A stretch of DNA of 64,000 nt, from assembly GCF_000187895.1 (NCBI RefSeq), contig NZ_DS990119.1, forward strand, positions 496,001 to 560,000, in the 5' to 3' direction. Shown one piece after another: positions 42,902 through 51,329 of this stretch. The stretch is from Phocaeicola plebeius DSM 17135. Lineage in GTDB: Bacteria > Bacteroidota > Bacteroidia > Bacteroidales > Bacteroidaceae. Within the stretch, counting starts at the first letter, position 1. The number at the start of each line of letters is the position of its first letter. The translations under genes and the position numbers were made by a program. The notes under the pieces were generated by a model. The model did not search any database. It saw only the letters and a program-made list of their open reading frames with translations, and was not told the origin of the DNA.

Positions 42902-43525
42902 ATGATTGAGAAATTAAATAAAAATAAAATAACAGCGGATTGGCTAAATTTATTTTCTGATTTTTCCAAGTATAAAATAATGCACATTATAAAGCGGAAT
43001 GGCTGCTTTTTGTCTGGCTTACAATTTGAAAGTTTATCAAGCCAACGCTATCGTGTTTGTTTTCATCTATATAACTTAATGGTTGATTTAGATATTCCAA
43101 CCATTCCCTTAATTTCTGCTACTTATTTACTAAACAAAAAGGGAGCTATAAATAGTTTTTCTATGCAAGAGCATGATAATGATTTAGAATCCATTGTAAA
43201 TGAATTATATAACCAAGTTCCCATTTTGACAAAACAACAATTGACAAGTAATGATTTAATTGCATATATGAAGGGAACAAAAAATGCTTTTTACGACAAA
43301 ACAACATTAACCGATATTGTTTTATTAAATTATTATTGTGGCAATGATGAGCAGGCGGAAATTGAAATTGAAAAAGGGAAGAAAATCATATTAGATTGGC
43401 CTGAAAGGGTCACAATCGACTATGGAAGTGCTAAAGGTTGGGAAAAACAGGTTAGAGAGTTAATGAATATGGATATATTAAACGATACAATGGAAAGGCA
43501 ATTACAGAAATTGAAATTGCATTGA
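42902..43525 (+). CDS. Unrecognised immunity-array protein, 207 aa
   Basis: AT-rich gene at the end of the array. Lys-rich N-terminus (EKLNKNKITADWLNLFSDFSKYKIM), then a mixed alpha/beta region and a helical end (LLNYYCGNDEQAEIEIEKGKKIILDW) with a pattern like that of the 224-residue protein at 30890. No signal or membrane helix. Only a vague TAACAA-like sequence, no clear site, separates it from the lipoprotein gene, and no site follows it. Immunity function is inferred. Confidence 0.55.
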   Translation: MIEKLNKNKITADWLNLFSDFSKYKIMHIIKRNGCFLSGLQFESLSSQRYRVCFHLYNLMVDLDIPTIPLISATYLLNKKGAINSFSMQEHDNDLESIVNELYNQVPILTKQQLTSNDLIAYMKGTKNAFYDKTTLTDIVLLNYYCGNDEQAEIEIEKGKKIILDWPERVTIDYGSAKGWEKQVRELMNMDILNDTMERQLQKLKLH

Positions 43526-43574
43526 GAGTTAGACCACGAAAGATAATGGCCCGGAGTTCGTATCAAAGTATGTA

Positions 43575-43961
43575 TCACTTTTTGTCAAGAAGATACATCA
43601 TAAAGCAGATAATGGCTATCGCAAGGAAAAATAACAGAACCGCAAGGAGTTCGTTAAACCTGCACTTGGCATAGTGAGACATCACTGCTTTGCCTCGCCA
43701 TTTGTAAATCCTGCTGACGAGCGACATAACGGCAAATGTGACAATGCTAAAAACGACACATGGCAACAATGCCGACACACCTGGAAAAAGCCGGATAGTA
43801 ACAGTCATCATAGGGAATATCAAAAGAGCGAAGATATAAATCGAGAGCATCATTTCGCCATCGACCCTGCCTGTTCGTCTTGCCTGCTTCCATTTCTCCC
43901 CCATCCACCAAAGGTAGTCCCAGAGATAAAAGCGCCGTTTATGTTCCTGTGGTTTCATCAT
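43575..43961 (-). CDS. Small membrane protein (pair, distal member)
   Basis: 128 residues with three probable membrane helices (about 40-60, 63-83 and 105-125) between basic, Trp-rich ends (RFYLWDYLWWMGEKWKQARR). It shares its plan with the gene just upstream (aromatic W/Y-rich N-terminus, V-D/L-N-G-x-M then a helix), so the two are probably an ancient duplication. Its ATG overlaps the stop of that gene (ATGA). Not recognised as a named family; it lies in a minus-strand trio with an Imm17-like protein. Confidence 0.6.
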   Translation of the reverse strand: MMKPQEHKRRFYLWDYLWWMGEKWKQARRTGRVDGEMMLSIYIFALLIFPMMTVTIRLFPGVSALLPCVVFSIVTFAVMSLVSRIYKWRGKAVMSHYAKCRFNELLAVLLFFLAIAIICFMMYLLDKK

Positions 43962-44353
43962 GGCTTATGTATAAATCCGAGGTGGAACATCAGCGCTACA
44001 TTTGCCACGATCAGGGCGATAGCGATAAGAACTATTTTGGCGAGCTTCCTGCCGGGATGTTTCATCTTCCCGTAATGTTCACGGAGCGCTTCACGCCGTC
44101 CGGCTGTATAGCGTAGCTTGCAGAATAAATCGGGAAGAAAGCATAGAGGAATCACTATGGCCAAACCAATCATCCAGCCGAAAAGGCGCAATATCGGTGG
44201 AAACCCAAGCGGTATGAGTAGGACGAAGAGCCAGCACCAAAACAGTAGCATACGTCCGTTGAGATTGGTACGCTCCCTTTCGTGCCATATCTCGGCTACA
44301 TACCACATATAGTCGATGAAGCAGATCCGGTATTTGCGATTGTCCTTTTCCAT
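43958..44353 (-). CDS. Small membrane protein (pair, proximal member)
   Basis: 131 residues from ATG 44353, five bases after the Imm17-like stop and preceded by GGAG; the in-frame ATG at 44371 is less likely. Membrane helices lie at about 30-50, 53-72 and 103-122, flanked by charged loops. An aromatic N-terminus (YRICFIDYMWYVAEIWHERER) resembles that of the downstream gene. Function unknown; possibly a membrane-embedded immunity partner (inference). Confidence 0.6.
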   Translation of the reverse strand: MEKDNRKYRICFIDYMWYVAEIWHERERTNLNGRMLLFWCWLFVLLIPLGFPPILRLFGWMIGLAIVIPLCFLPDLFCKLRYTAGRREALREHYGKMKHPGRKLAKIVLIAIALIVANVALMFHLGFIHKP

Positions 44354-44357
44354 ACCG

Positions 44358-44639
44358 TTATCTCCATACAAAGAAATCGACCAATATAAGTATAATCAGA
44401 ACGCTGACCAACACAATCTGAACCCTGCGGCGTGTTTCAGGCTTGCAATCGTCAAATAACCACAGTTTGCTGTTAAACTGCCAATGACATGCCCATTTCC
44501 AACGGAACAGCAACCCTGCAAGCCATAGGGCAAGCAACCCGACACCAAACAGCAACCCGTATTTCGGGTGAGCCTGCAACCACTCGAAAAACGCTTCCGC
44601 CTTGCTGTTCATTGCTTCGTATATATCGGTAACTGTCAT
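44358..44639 (-). CDS. Immunity 17 family-like membrane protein
   Basis: 93 residues from ATG 44639 (MTVTDIYEAM); the longer in-frame start at 44666 adds only a hydrophobic run without a good ribosome-binding sequence. The pattern is WLQAHPKYGLLFGVGLLALWLAGLLFRWKWAC, a cytoplasmic basic segment, then a last membrane helix. I match it to Imm17-type two-helix immunity proteins (W-L-x-x-H-P-K...G-W/R-K-W-A). Such proteins act at the inner membrane. First gene of a minus-strand trio opposing the array. Confidence 0.6.
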   Translation of the reverse strand: MTVTDIYEAMNSKAEAFFEWLQAHPKYGLLFGVGLLALWLAGLLFRWKWACHWQFNSKLWLFDDCKPETRRRVQIVLVSVLIILILVDFFVWR

Positions 44640-44743
44640 ACTTATAATTAAAAGGATTCCGAACACAAAAATAATGTTTTCCGTTCACATAATCACTACT
44701 TTATGCTCCAAAACACCGGCTGTGCGGTTATAAAATCAGGAAA

Positions 44744-44783
44744 CAGCCCCCGTTAAGGTCACGGAGGTTGTTTGCGGGGGTGT
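44744..44783 (-). terminator. Hairpin after mobC
   Basis: Downstream of the mobC stop on the minus strand, a CCCCCG run pairs with CGGGGG and is followed by CTGTTT. It is a plausible but not strong terminator for the mob operon. Confidence 0.4.
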
Positions 44784-44793
44784 TTGTGTTCAT

Positions 44794-45651
44794 TTAGTTC
44801 TGTTCCGGCAGGAGCTTGCAAAGCACCGGGTCGTTCTTGATACGTTCCAGTTCCTCGGCGACGATGCGGCCGGCCTCTGCCTTGATACGTTCGTAGTTTT
44901 CCTGCACGACCTGTTTCATGTGATCCGTCCCGTTCTCGTCCGTGAAGTCGGTAATTTGTGGTATCTTCTTGTACCGGGCCGTTTCCGCTTTCACTTTTTC
45001 GTTGTCCACGACAATCTCGCAGTGGAAAATCTTCTGCTCGATACGTTCGTCGAAATTGTCCGCCACGGCCCCGACGAACATTCCCTGCGTGAGCGTCGAG
45101 ATCTTCGAGGCCGGGATCAGGCTGTCCAGCTGCGTGGATATGGATGTCGATTTGTCGCTGCGGCTCAACGTCATGCTCTGCCGCTTCTGCAATACCTTAC
45201 CGAACCGTTCCGAGAGTGTCTTGGCCGTTTCACCTACGACCTGCCCGGAGAAGATGTTGCCCACCGTGTTCATCACGACGGCGGCCTCCTTGTCCCCGTA
45301 GTCCCTCTTCAACTGTGAAAAATCCTGGAAGCACAGCAGCACGGCGACCTTGTTGCTTCTGGCCGTGGCGATCAGGTTGTCGAGTCCCTTGAAGTAGATT
45401 GTCGGCAGCTCGTCGATGATGATGCCCGATTTGAGCTGGCCTTTCTTATTTATGAGCTTGACAATCCGGGAATTATACAATCCCAAAGCCGCTCCGTAAA
45501 TGTTTTGCCTGTCGGGATTGTTCCCCACGCAGAGTATCTTGGGATCGTCCGGGTTATTGATGTCGAGCGTGAAATCGTCGCCCGACATGACCCAATATAG
45601 CTGGGGCGAAATCATGCGGGAAAGCGGAATTTTGGCCGATGCTATCTGGCC
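44794..45651 (-). CDS. mobC: MobC/TraG-type coupling protein, 3' exon
   Basis: 285 codons of the C-terminal part of the type IV coupling protein, starting GQIASAKIPLSRMISPQLYW at the intron 3' boundary. A Walker-B-like IIIDELP near the middle and the conserved CFQDFSQL, GQVVGETA and LTQGMFVGAVADN segments identify the VirD4/TraG-related MobC ATPase, which links the relaxosome to the mating channel. The reading frame stays open into the intron, giving an artefactual upstream extension. With the 5' exon it makes about 669 residues, normal for the family. Confidence 0.85.
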   Translation of the reverse strand, partial: GQIASAKIPLSRMISPQLYWVMSGDDFTLDINNPDDPKILCVGNNPDRQNIYGAALGLYNSRIVKLINKKGQLKSGIIIDELPTIYFKGLDNLIATARSNKVAVLLCFQDFSQLKRDYGDKEAAVVMNTVGNIFSGQVVGETAKTLSERFGKVLQKRQSMTLSRSDKSTSISTQLDSLIPASKISTLTQGMFVGAVADNFDERIEQKIFHCEIVVDNEKVKAETARYKKIPQITDFTDENGTDHMKQVVQENYERIKAEAGRIVAEELERIKNDPVLCKLLPEQN

Positions 45652-45761
45652 ATAGGCTAAGCACCCAGCGCCTTGCCACTTTTTACAGTGGTAGGTTTCC
45701 AAGCACTCGCCTCCGAACCGTGCATACAGGTCTCCCCGTACACGGCTCTCCACCTTCTCAT

Positions 45762-47597
45762 TCAGTCTAACTTTCCTGCGTGTATTTTGTGATGGCATAC
45801 TGAACATACTGCTAATGTTTTGCGGTTACGTGAAATCATTTTAATTTCCCAATCACTTTTGCCTTTTAGGTCTTTCAATTTGCGTACATGGTGCATTTCA
45901 AGATTGTCCGTAGCACCGCAATTTTCACATACACGTGCCTGAAGTCTCTTGATTAGTCCATTTCTGCCGCCTGTTATGGCAACCGTGTTTGGCAGTTTGT
46001 CATCCAAATACCGATTGGGCAGTTCCTTTCGCTTAAAGCCTTTGTCGTAGAACTCACGTTTGAACTCATATCCCCTTTTATTGGTGTACGGTATGGCAAA
46101 TACTCCGTTCTTCTTGTACTTCGCAATGATTTTCTTTTTAGAAGTGCTGTACTTTGCGGCGTATGTCTTATACATACTGTATTCCATGATGTTATAAAAA
46201 GAGTCAATGACGGGACTATTATTTGCAATCGAATAGAAGTTATAGAACCCCATGATTTCAGAGTTATATTGGCTTATAATTTCCAAATCATCAAGACAGC
46301 GCATATATGTACGTCCTTTGGGCTTCCAAACCTCCTTACCTTTTTGAACAGTAATCTTTACCGCATCATATTCAAGGAGCTTCTTCCGCATCACTTCGGT
46401 AGTCATATACAGGACTATCTTATGGTCTAAGCTTCTTGTCAAATGTCCGTTTTTATCCCTATGGGTGTCATTGGATTTGCGTACAAATACGTCATAGCCG
46501 AGAAATTTAGCATGTTTTCTTGCATTGGTTATCAGCGTTTTTTCATCAGATAGTTCCAATTTCAATTTGTCTGCCATAAATTGCTTTATGTCCTCTTTGA
46601 TTTTGATACAATCCTCTTTGCTGCCAATAACACCAATGAGAAAATCATCCGCATATCTCACATATTTTAGACGTTTCATGTCCGCATCCATTTCATCACT
46701 TGCCGGATATTTCAGACGTTCTTTGACAACTTCTCCAATTTGTTTCAACAGTAGTCGCCGTTCCGTTTCATTCTTTGCTTGTTTCAGCTTTGTTGTCAAG
46801 TAGTATTTTTTCTGCCCAAGTTGTTTTGCTATCGGATTTTCTTTGCGCCTTTTTCCCTTATTGAATTTTTGAGTGTATTCTTTGATGTATTTGTCGAACT
46901 TGTCAAGATAGATATTTGCCAGTATAGGACTTATTATCCCACCTTGTGGTGTTCCGCTATACGATTTGTGAAATACCCAATCTTCCACATATCCGGCATT
47001 CAGAAACTTTCGGATAAGGCGTAGAAAACGCATATCTGAAATACGTTCTGAAAGAATAGCTATCAATACTTCGTGGTCTATATTGTCAAAAAAACCTTTA
47101 ATGTCTCCCTCGATGAACCATTTTGTATTGTTGAATGTCTTTTGTATGCTCCAAAGTGCAGTCTGCGGACTTCTCTGTGGTCTGAAACCGTGAGAAGAAT
47201 TTTCAAAACTGCCCTCGTAGATTGCTTCCAAAATCATTCGGATAACTTCTTGCAGAAGTTTGTCAATGAATGACGGAATACCCAGCGGTCGCATTTTCCC
47301 GTTTTTCTTGGGAATGTACACCCGCTGAGAGGGATTTGGCTGGTACGTCTCATCTTTGAGTGTACCTATCAACCGTTCAATATGGGATATACAGAAACCG
47401 TCAATGGTTTTTCCATCGACACCTTTCGTCATATTGCCCTGTTTCGTATAAATACGTTGGTAGGCAATGTAGTACATCTCCTCATTAAACAGTAACCGAT
47501 ACAAACGTTCAAACTTGTAAGCCAAGTCGGAACTATGTTGTGTTAGACTGTTTAATATCTTTTCTGGATTTCTTTTCATGTCTCTCACATTTTCCAA
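45762..47597 (-). CDS. ltrA: Group II intron reverse transcriptase/maturase
   Basis: 611 residues, full length. Reverse transcriptase signatures: PKKNGKMRPLGIPSF (RT1), HGFRPQRSPQTAL (RT2), WFIEGDIKGFFDNIDHE (RT3), SGTPQGGIISPILANIYLDKFD (RT4) and YVRYADDFLIGV with catalytic YADD (RT5). A maturase (X) domain follows. The end is an HNH endonuclease with Cys pairs (CENCGATDNLEMHHVRKL...CSVCHHKIH). The protein assists splicing and, with the HNH, retrohoming. The intact frame suggests the intron is mobile. Confidence 0.95.
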   Translation of the reverse strand: MENVRDMKRNPEKILNSLTQHSSDLAYKFERLYRLLFNEEMYYIAYQRIYTKQGNMTKGVDGKTIDGFCISHIERLIGTLKDETYQPNPSQRVYIPKKNGKMRPLGIPSFIDKLLQEVIRMILEAIYEGSFENSSHGFRPQRSPQTALWSIQKTFNNTKWFIEGDIKGFFDNIDHEVLIAILSERISDMRFLRLIRKFLNAGYVEDWVFHKSYSGTPQGGIISPILANIYLDKFDKYIKEYTQKFNKGKRRKENPIAKQLGQKKYYLTTKLKQAKNETERRLLLKQIGEVVKERLKYPASDEMDADMKRLKYVRYADDFLIGVIGSKEDCIKIKEDIKQFMADKLKLELSDEKTLITNARKHAKFLGYDVFVRKSNDTHRDKNGHLTRSLDHKIVLYMTTEVMRKKLLEYDAVKITVQKGKEVWKPKGRTYMRCLDDLEIISQYNSEIMGFYNFYSIANNSPVIDSFYNIMEYSMYKTYAAKYSTSKKKIIAKYKKNGVFAIPYTNKRGYEFKREFYDKGFKRKELPNRYLDDKLPNTVAITGGRNGLIKRLQARVCENCGATDNLEMHHVRKLKDLKGKSDWEIKMISRNRKTLAVCSVCHHKIHAGKLD

Positions 47598-48117
47598 AAT
47601 TTGACATTAAACGATATTGGCTGCTTCCCTTCGCCATGTACAAGGCTTTCCCTTGCTCGGACTACTACGGAAGCTCTGTTGCCATATGGGTTGCCCCACT
47701 TAGGCAATCCCCGTTTAGACATATAATAACTATTGGCATGATAGATTGTCGGATACGACTTTCGTCCTTTACTATGTATGTAGTTGCTCCGTGATAAGTT
47801 CTTTTTGCCCATGCATCCTACAAGGCGAAGCTGGGTATCACGGCTTGACGTTTGTAACTGTCTTCCGTCAAGGCTTAACCATCGAGCCGCTTAGACTATC
47901 GTTCAACCAGTATAGGCTTTATCCTCATATCTATCGTTTCACCTCGCCACACGGTCAGAACTTGACAGTTAGTTCACTCGTGGCTTTACCGACATGCTAC
48001 ACTCCCCATCGTCTTTCGTTGAATGGATAAGTCGGCTGGTGATAGGTTATTATTTCAAAGAACACGAACCTAATAGCTTGCCAAAGCTATATTTATTATA
48101 TGCCCTTACGGGCGCAC
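47598..48117 (-). ncRNA. Ribozyme 5' part of the group II intron (domains I-IV region)
   Basis: 520 bases between the splice site and the maturase start with no supported gene. They should fold into domains I to IV, including exon-binding sequences that pair with the end of the mobC 5' exon. The boundary is GTGCGCCCG on the minus strand. Confidence 0.75.
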
Positions 48118-49269
48118 CTGGAGCTGGTCTTGAGCGCCTCCGAGCCAGGCATCCATAAAGGGGCTGAGGTAGTTTTCGAGTTCCGGGTAGGATGTCAGAA
48201 TCGGGAAAATATCCTCGTACCGCTTGTTCAGGAACTCGATGGCGTGCGGGAAGGTACAATACCGCCCGTTGTCGTAGATGCGCAGGAACCAGATCACGGC
48301 CGCGAAAAGGATAATGGGGCTTTCCACAAAAAAATCGCCCTGCTTCTGCACCCAGCTTCGGTTCAGGTTGAGCATGATGGTATAGGCGCTCTCGTAGGCG
48401 TCCGAAATATCGGTCATGAAGTCCGGGTGAATGGGGTTACAGCGGTGCGAGCGGCGCGGGTCGTCGAAATTTATGACGTAGAAAGTCGGGATTTTCTTGT
48501 AACCTTTCTGGTGATTCAGCAGGTGGTTGTAAGCGATTTCCGAAAGATCGGGAAACTTGTAGTCATAGATGTATTGGGTATAGCCCTTTTCGATTTGCTG
48601 TTTAATGAACTGGTTTACAACACAATAACTCTTTCCGCTGCCCGGGCTTCCCATGCAGATGCAAGCCCTTTGCGGGTTTACGACATTGGCGAACCCGTTG
48701 TTCCACTGTTTGTTATAGTAAAATTTCGTCGGCAGATTTATGGAGTACTCGTTCTCGATCAGGCGTGTTTCCTGCTGGAATGATTCGTTCTCGTTGTTGA
48801 AAGGGTCATCCATGAGATTGTTCTTCAGCAGGCGGGACATCCACACGCCGCCCATCAAGAGGCAGATATACCCGGCCGATAGGGTCAGTATGTAGAAAGC
48901 CGCGTTCGCCATCGCCGTCAGCGGCAAGTCCAGCAGCCACCAGTTGAAGAAGAACAGCACGCCTCCCGTGGCCAGCGATGCCGTGATTTTCCGCCAGGTA
49001 ATTTTCTCCTCTTTTACTCCTTTTGTCCCGAGGCATGAAAGGGCGAGGAACACGACGGCGAAAAGTTTCGTCCATAGTATATTCCGGAACAGCCCCGCGG
49101 TGCGGTCGAAGTTCAGCAGAATCCTATCGACCACGCCGATATTGATTCCCCATTCCCGTATCTGCCCGTAACAGAACCAGTAGATGTTGATAACCACGAA
49201 CAAGATACTCAATGCCCGCATGAAATCCATTGTTTTTGCAAGACCCCGAAGGTCGTCTTCCTGTTGCAT
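48118..49269 (-). CDS. mobC: MobC/TraG-type coupling protein, 5' exon
   Basis: 384 codons. N-terminal membrane helices (about 17-35, 65-85, 92-112 and 120-140) lead to the ATPase. The Walker A motif is MGSPGSGKSYCV near 206-217. Then come FINFDDPRRSHRCNPI-like (here VINFDDPRRSHRCNPI) and the conserved GGAQDQLQ at the exon end. Three further codons run into the intron before a stop. MobC proteins of Bacteroides CTns pump the relaxase-DNA complex into the mating pore. The first exon starts 37 bases after mobB on the minus strand. Confidence 0.9.
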
Positions 49270-49306
49270 AACCGTAAAATTTAATAAATGAATGATAATT
49301 GAGATG

Positions 49307-50452
49307 TTATACTTTCCTCCGTCGTGAGGTATTCCGCTTCCGTTGCCCGTCCCGTCCGGCAGGCGCTTGTTTCGGGGACAAGTCCCTCGTGTTTTCCCCG
49401 GGATTCCGTTTCCCGCCGAAGCGCAGCTCGAAGGCGTTGGCCGAGTATGCCTTTCCCAGCCGTGATCCGTTCACGACCGTCCGTGTTTCGTGGTCAATGA
49501 AGGTCACACCCACGATGCGGCCGTTTTCGTTGCGTCGTATGTAGAGATCCACTCGGGCTTCCCGCAGGCGTTCGCGCAGTTCTTCCTCCGTGGGTTCTCC
49601 CCGAAGCGCTTTATCGACCCGGCCACGGATTTGCCTCCTCGTGTCGTCCTTCCCGAACCGTTCGGCGCTGCGCTCCATGTGCCGTTCCAGCCCGTCATAC
49701 CCGACCTCTTTACCGAACAGTGAGGATTTGAGCGGCGCGGCCACTGCCTTGTCCCCGTTCTCGTCCAGCAGCGTGTAGAGCAATCCCCGGTAGGGGGTTC
49801 CGTTCCGCTCTCCCCGGACTTCCTCTATACCTATATTATATAAGGACAGCAATGCCCGGAACTCGCCGAGGGTTTGGAAGCGGTATGTCGCCACGGCCGG
49901 TTTTATTACCGCTGCCACCTGGCGTTTCAGGTCGCCCCGCGTGTAATCGGCGGGGACGATCCCTTGCCCTTTCTCCCGCCTTCTCCCTTTGGCGGGATGC
50001 AGTCCGTACTCCCGTTCCAGTTCCTCGGTAACGGCCACGCTGTGTTCGTTGCGCCTGCTGTCGTTTATCTTGCGCCCGTCCTGGGCCACCTGCACCGACA
50101 CGATATGGATATGCTCCCGTCCGATGTCGGTATGCTTGAATACGATATAAGGTTGTCCTCCCCAACCCATGCGCTCCATGTAGGCCCCGGCTATCTCCGC
50201 GAGTTGCCCGTCGTCGAGGCGGTCTTCGGGAGCCGGGTTGAGCGACACGTGCACGACGGGTTTTTCCGTCCGGTAGTGCGAGGGCATCCAGCGCAGGAGG
50301 TCTTCTGCCGTCGCGGCCACGTTGAAGCGCCCATCCGCCGGCTCCCTCACGATGTGGGTCAGCAGTACCTTCCCGTCGCCCCGATCGACTTTCTCCTGGT
50401 TGTACGCCAGCGCGCCGTACACGTCTTTTCCGGTGGTGATATTGGCTACCAT
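49307..50452 (-). CDS. mobB: Relaxase (MobB)
   Basis: 381 residues. The relaxase histidines are visible in YIVFKHTDIGREHIHIVSVQV (His107, His114, His116), with a candidate nicking Tyr in ALAYNQEK (Tyr17). The middle contains MERMGWGGQP and the C-terminus is rich in Arg and Gly. It nicks oriT on one strand, stays attached, and is carried into the recipient. It overlaps the mobA stop by 7 bases, so the two are translationally coupled. Length and motifs are normal for Bacteroides MOBP-type CTn relaxases. Confidence 0.9.
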   Translation of the reverse strand: MVANITTGKDVYGALAYNQEKVDRGDGKVLLTHIVREPADGRFNVAATAEDLLRWMPSHYRTEKPVVHVSLNPAPEDRLDDGQLAEIAGAYMERMGWGGQPYIVFKHTDIGREHIHIVSVQVAQDGRKINDSRRNEHSVAVTEELEREYGLHPAKGRRREKGQGIVPADYTRGDLKRQVAAVIKPAVATYRFQTLGEFRALLSLYNIGIEEVRGERNGTPYRGLLYTLLDENGDKAVAAPLKSSLFGKEVGYDGLERHMERSAERFGKDDTRRQIRGRVDKALRGEPTEEELRERLREARVDLYIRRNENGRIVGVTFIDHETRTVVNGSRLGKAYSANAFELRFGGKRNPGENTRDLSPKQAPAGRDGQRKRNTSRRRKV

Positions 50453-50868
50453 CGTTGTTTGAACTCTTCGGAGAGCGACACGACCTGCTGCCCGACGGCC
50501 GCCAGTTCACGTGTCGCTCTCTCCAGTTTATAGAGCAGCGCGAGTGTTTTCTTCTCGGAAAAATGCGCGTGCAGCTCCTTCACCACCTGGTTGTAATTCG
50601 TTCCCACGGCACGGAATTGGGCGTGGAAAGCGGTCAGCTTCGCCACGTATTCGAGCGTTCCCCGGTCGGTCTTTACCACCCGGAACGCCTCGTTGAACAC
50701 TCTCGCTTTGATAAAAGCGGCTTTGGACAATAGCCCGGACTGCTCGTAAAGGTCGAGGAAACGGGCATGTTCCACGGCTGAAAAGTTTACCGAAAAGCGG
50801 TAAACGGCCGGGTCGTTTTTCGCGGGTCGTCCCCCTTTGCCCCCTCGGGGCTTTCTGTTCTTTTCCAT
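50446..50868 (-). CDS. mobA: Relaxosome accessory protein MobA
   Basis: 140 residues. A basic N-terminus (GGKGGRPAKNDPAVYRFSVNF) is followed by a ribbon-helix-helix-like stretch (FSAVEHARFLDLYEQSGLLSKAAFIKARVF) and a helical end with FRAVGTNYNQVVKELHAHF. The G-x-N-Y-N-Q/K-V-V-K/E-x-L motif is typical of mobilisation proteins that bind oriT and assist the relaxase. It is the first gene of the leftward mob operon, just downstream of a hairpin-rich leader. Confidence 0.85.
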   Translation of the reverse strand: MEKNRKPRGGKGGRPAKNDPAVYRFSVNFSAVEHARFLDLYEQSGLLSKAAFIKARVFNEAFRVVKTDRGTLEYVAKLTAFHAQFRAVGTNYNQVVKELHAHFSEKKTLALLYKLERATRELAAVGQQVVSLSEEFKQRW

Positions 50869-50949
50869 CGCATCGAAATTTTAAGGAGAGGCCAGGGCCC
50901 CACCGGTTCCTGAAAATTCCGATCCCTTCGCGGCTTGCCGCCTTTCTGA

Positions 50950-51060
50950 AAAGCACCGACTCCGGAGGTGCTTTCTCCCCCTTGCGGGCAAGCTGTTTTC
51001 TGCTGCAAAACGAGAATCGTGCAGCAGAAAACACAGCTTGCTATTTGCCCTTTGCAAATA
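50950..51060 (-). promoter_or_regulatory. Three consecutive inverted repeats upstream of mobA (candidate oriT core)
   Basis: Hairpin 1: AAAGCACC (50950-50957) / GGTGCTTT (50967-50974). Hairpin 2: 17-19 nt arms, 50990-51006 and 51021-51039, pairing with only a 2-nt bulge. Hairpin 3: TATTTGC (51042-51048) / GCAAATA (51054-51060). Such a run of dyads suits relaxosome binding or mobA leader control. Confidence 0.5.
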
Positions 51061-51311
51061 CCTTCTGCCCGCTCGCGGACAGAACATTGAAAGAGCCGCC
51101 GTAAAACGGGGCAAGGACGGCTTCATTAGCGTCGGGATCGTTCACGAGGCAAAGATACCTACCTATTCAATCACTTGTGTCATAAGCGATTACGCCACTT
51201 GCGTCCACTTTGACGCCACACGCGGCCATAGCGGAAAAAGAGCATACAACCCGTGTTTTTAAGGGTTTACTTTGCACGTGAGAACGGATACGGGCAATGA
51301 CACATCCCCCT

Positions 51312-51329
51312 GTCCGCACACGTGCGGAC
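51312..51329. promoter_or_regulatory. Perfect inverted repeat in the mob-tra gap
   Basis: GTCCGCAC, 2-nt loop, GTGCGGAC. A likely protein-binding dyad near the traA side. Confidence 0.45.

Larger units (their letters stand above)
27340..43525 (+). other. Recombinase-associated immunity gene cassette array (rAID-1-like)
   Basis: A tyrosine recombinase is followed by about 22 short plus-strand genes. Twenty copies of a 45-52 bp site that starts TAACA and, in nearly all copies, ends CATTA separate them. Four site classes are visible: A (GCGG...GGTCGRTTAT...CCG), B (CAGC..CCGACTGA..AAGCGGAACGCTG), C (ACAGATGAAAC...GGTTTATC), and D (one copy with AGCTGC/GCAGCT). Genes are AT-rich compared with the GC-rich ICE backbone. 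Ross and colleagues (2019) described recombinase-associated acquired interbacterial defence clusters in Bacteroidales with repetitive intergenic sequences. I assign this array to that type by layout and gene content. Confidence 0.8.
45652..48117 (-). mobile_element. Group II intron inserted in mobC
   Basis: 2466 bp. The 5' end (minus strand, 48117 downwards) is GTGCGCCC, the GUGYG consensus. The 3' end at 45652 is ...TTAGCCTAT. A domain-V-like hairpin (near 45720-45750) and a domain-VI-like hairpin lie just before the 3' end. The open reading frame for the maturase sits between. Removing these bases joins DQLQ to GQIASA in frame and restores a full-length MobC, so boundaries are placed to the base. 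Confidence 0.9.

Noticed and set aside
45652..45807. A separate gene starting at 45807 upstream of the mobC 3' exon
   Set aside because: The frame is open by chance through the intron 3' end; the splice junction and family sequence show that coding resumes at 45651.
47746..48030. Plus-strand open frame within the intron 5' region
   Set aside because: It lies in the ribozyme domains and shows no family features; structured RNA often leaves long frames.
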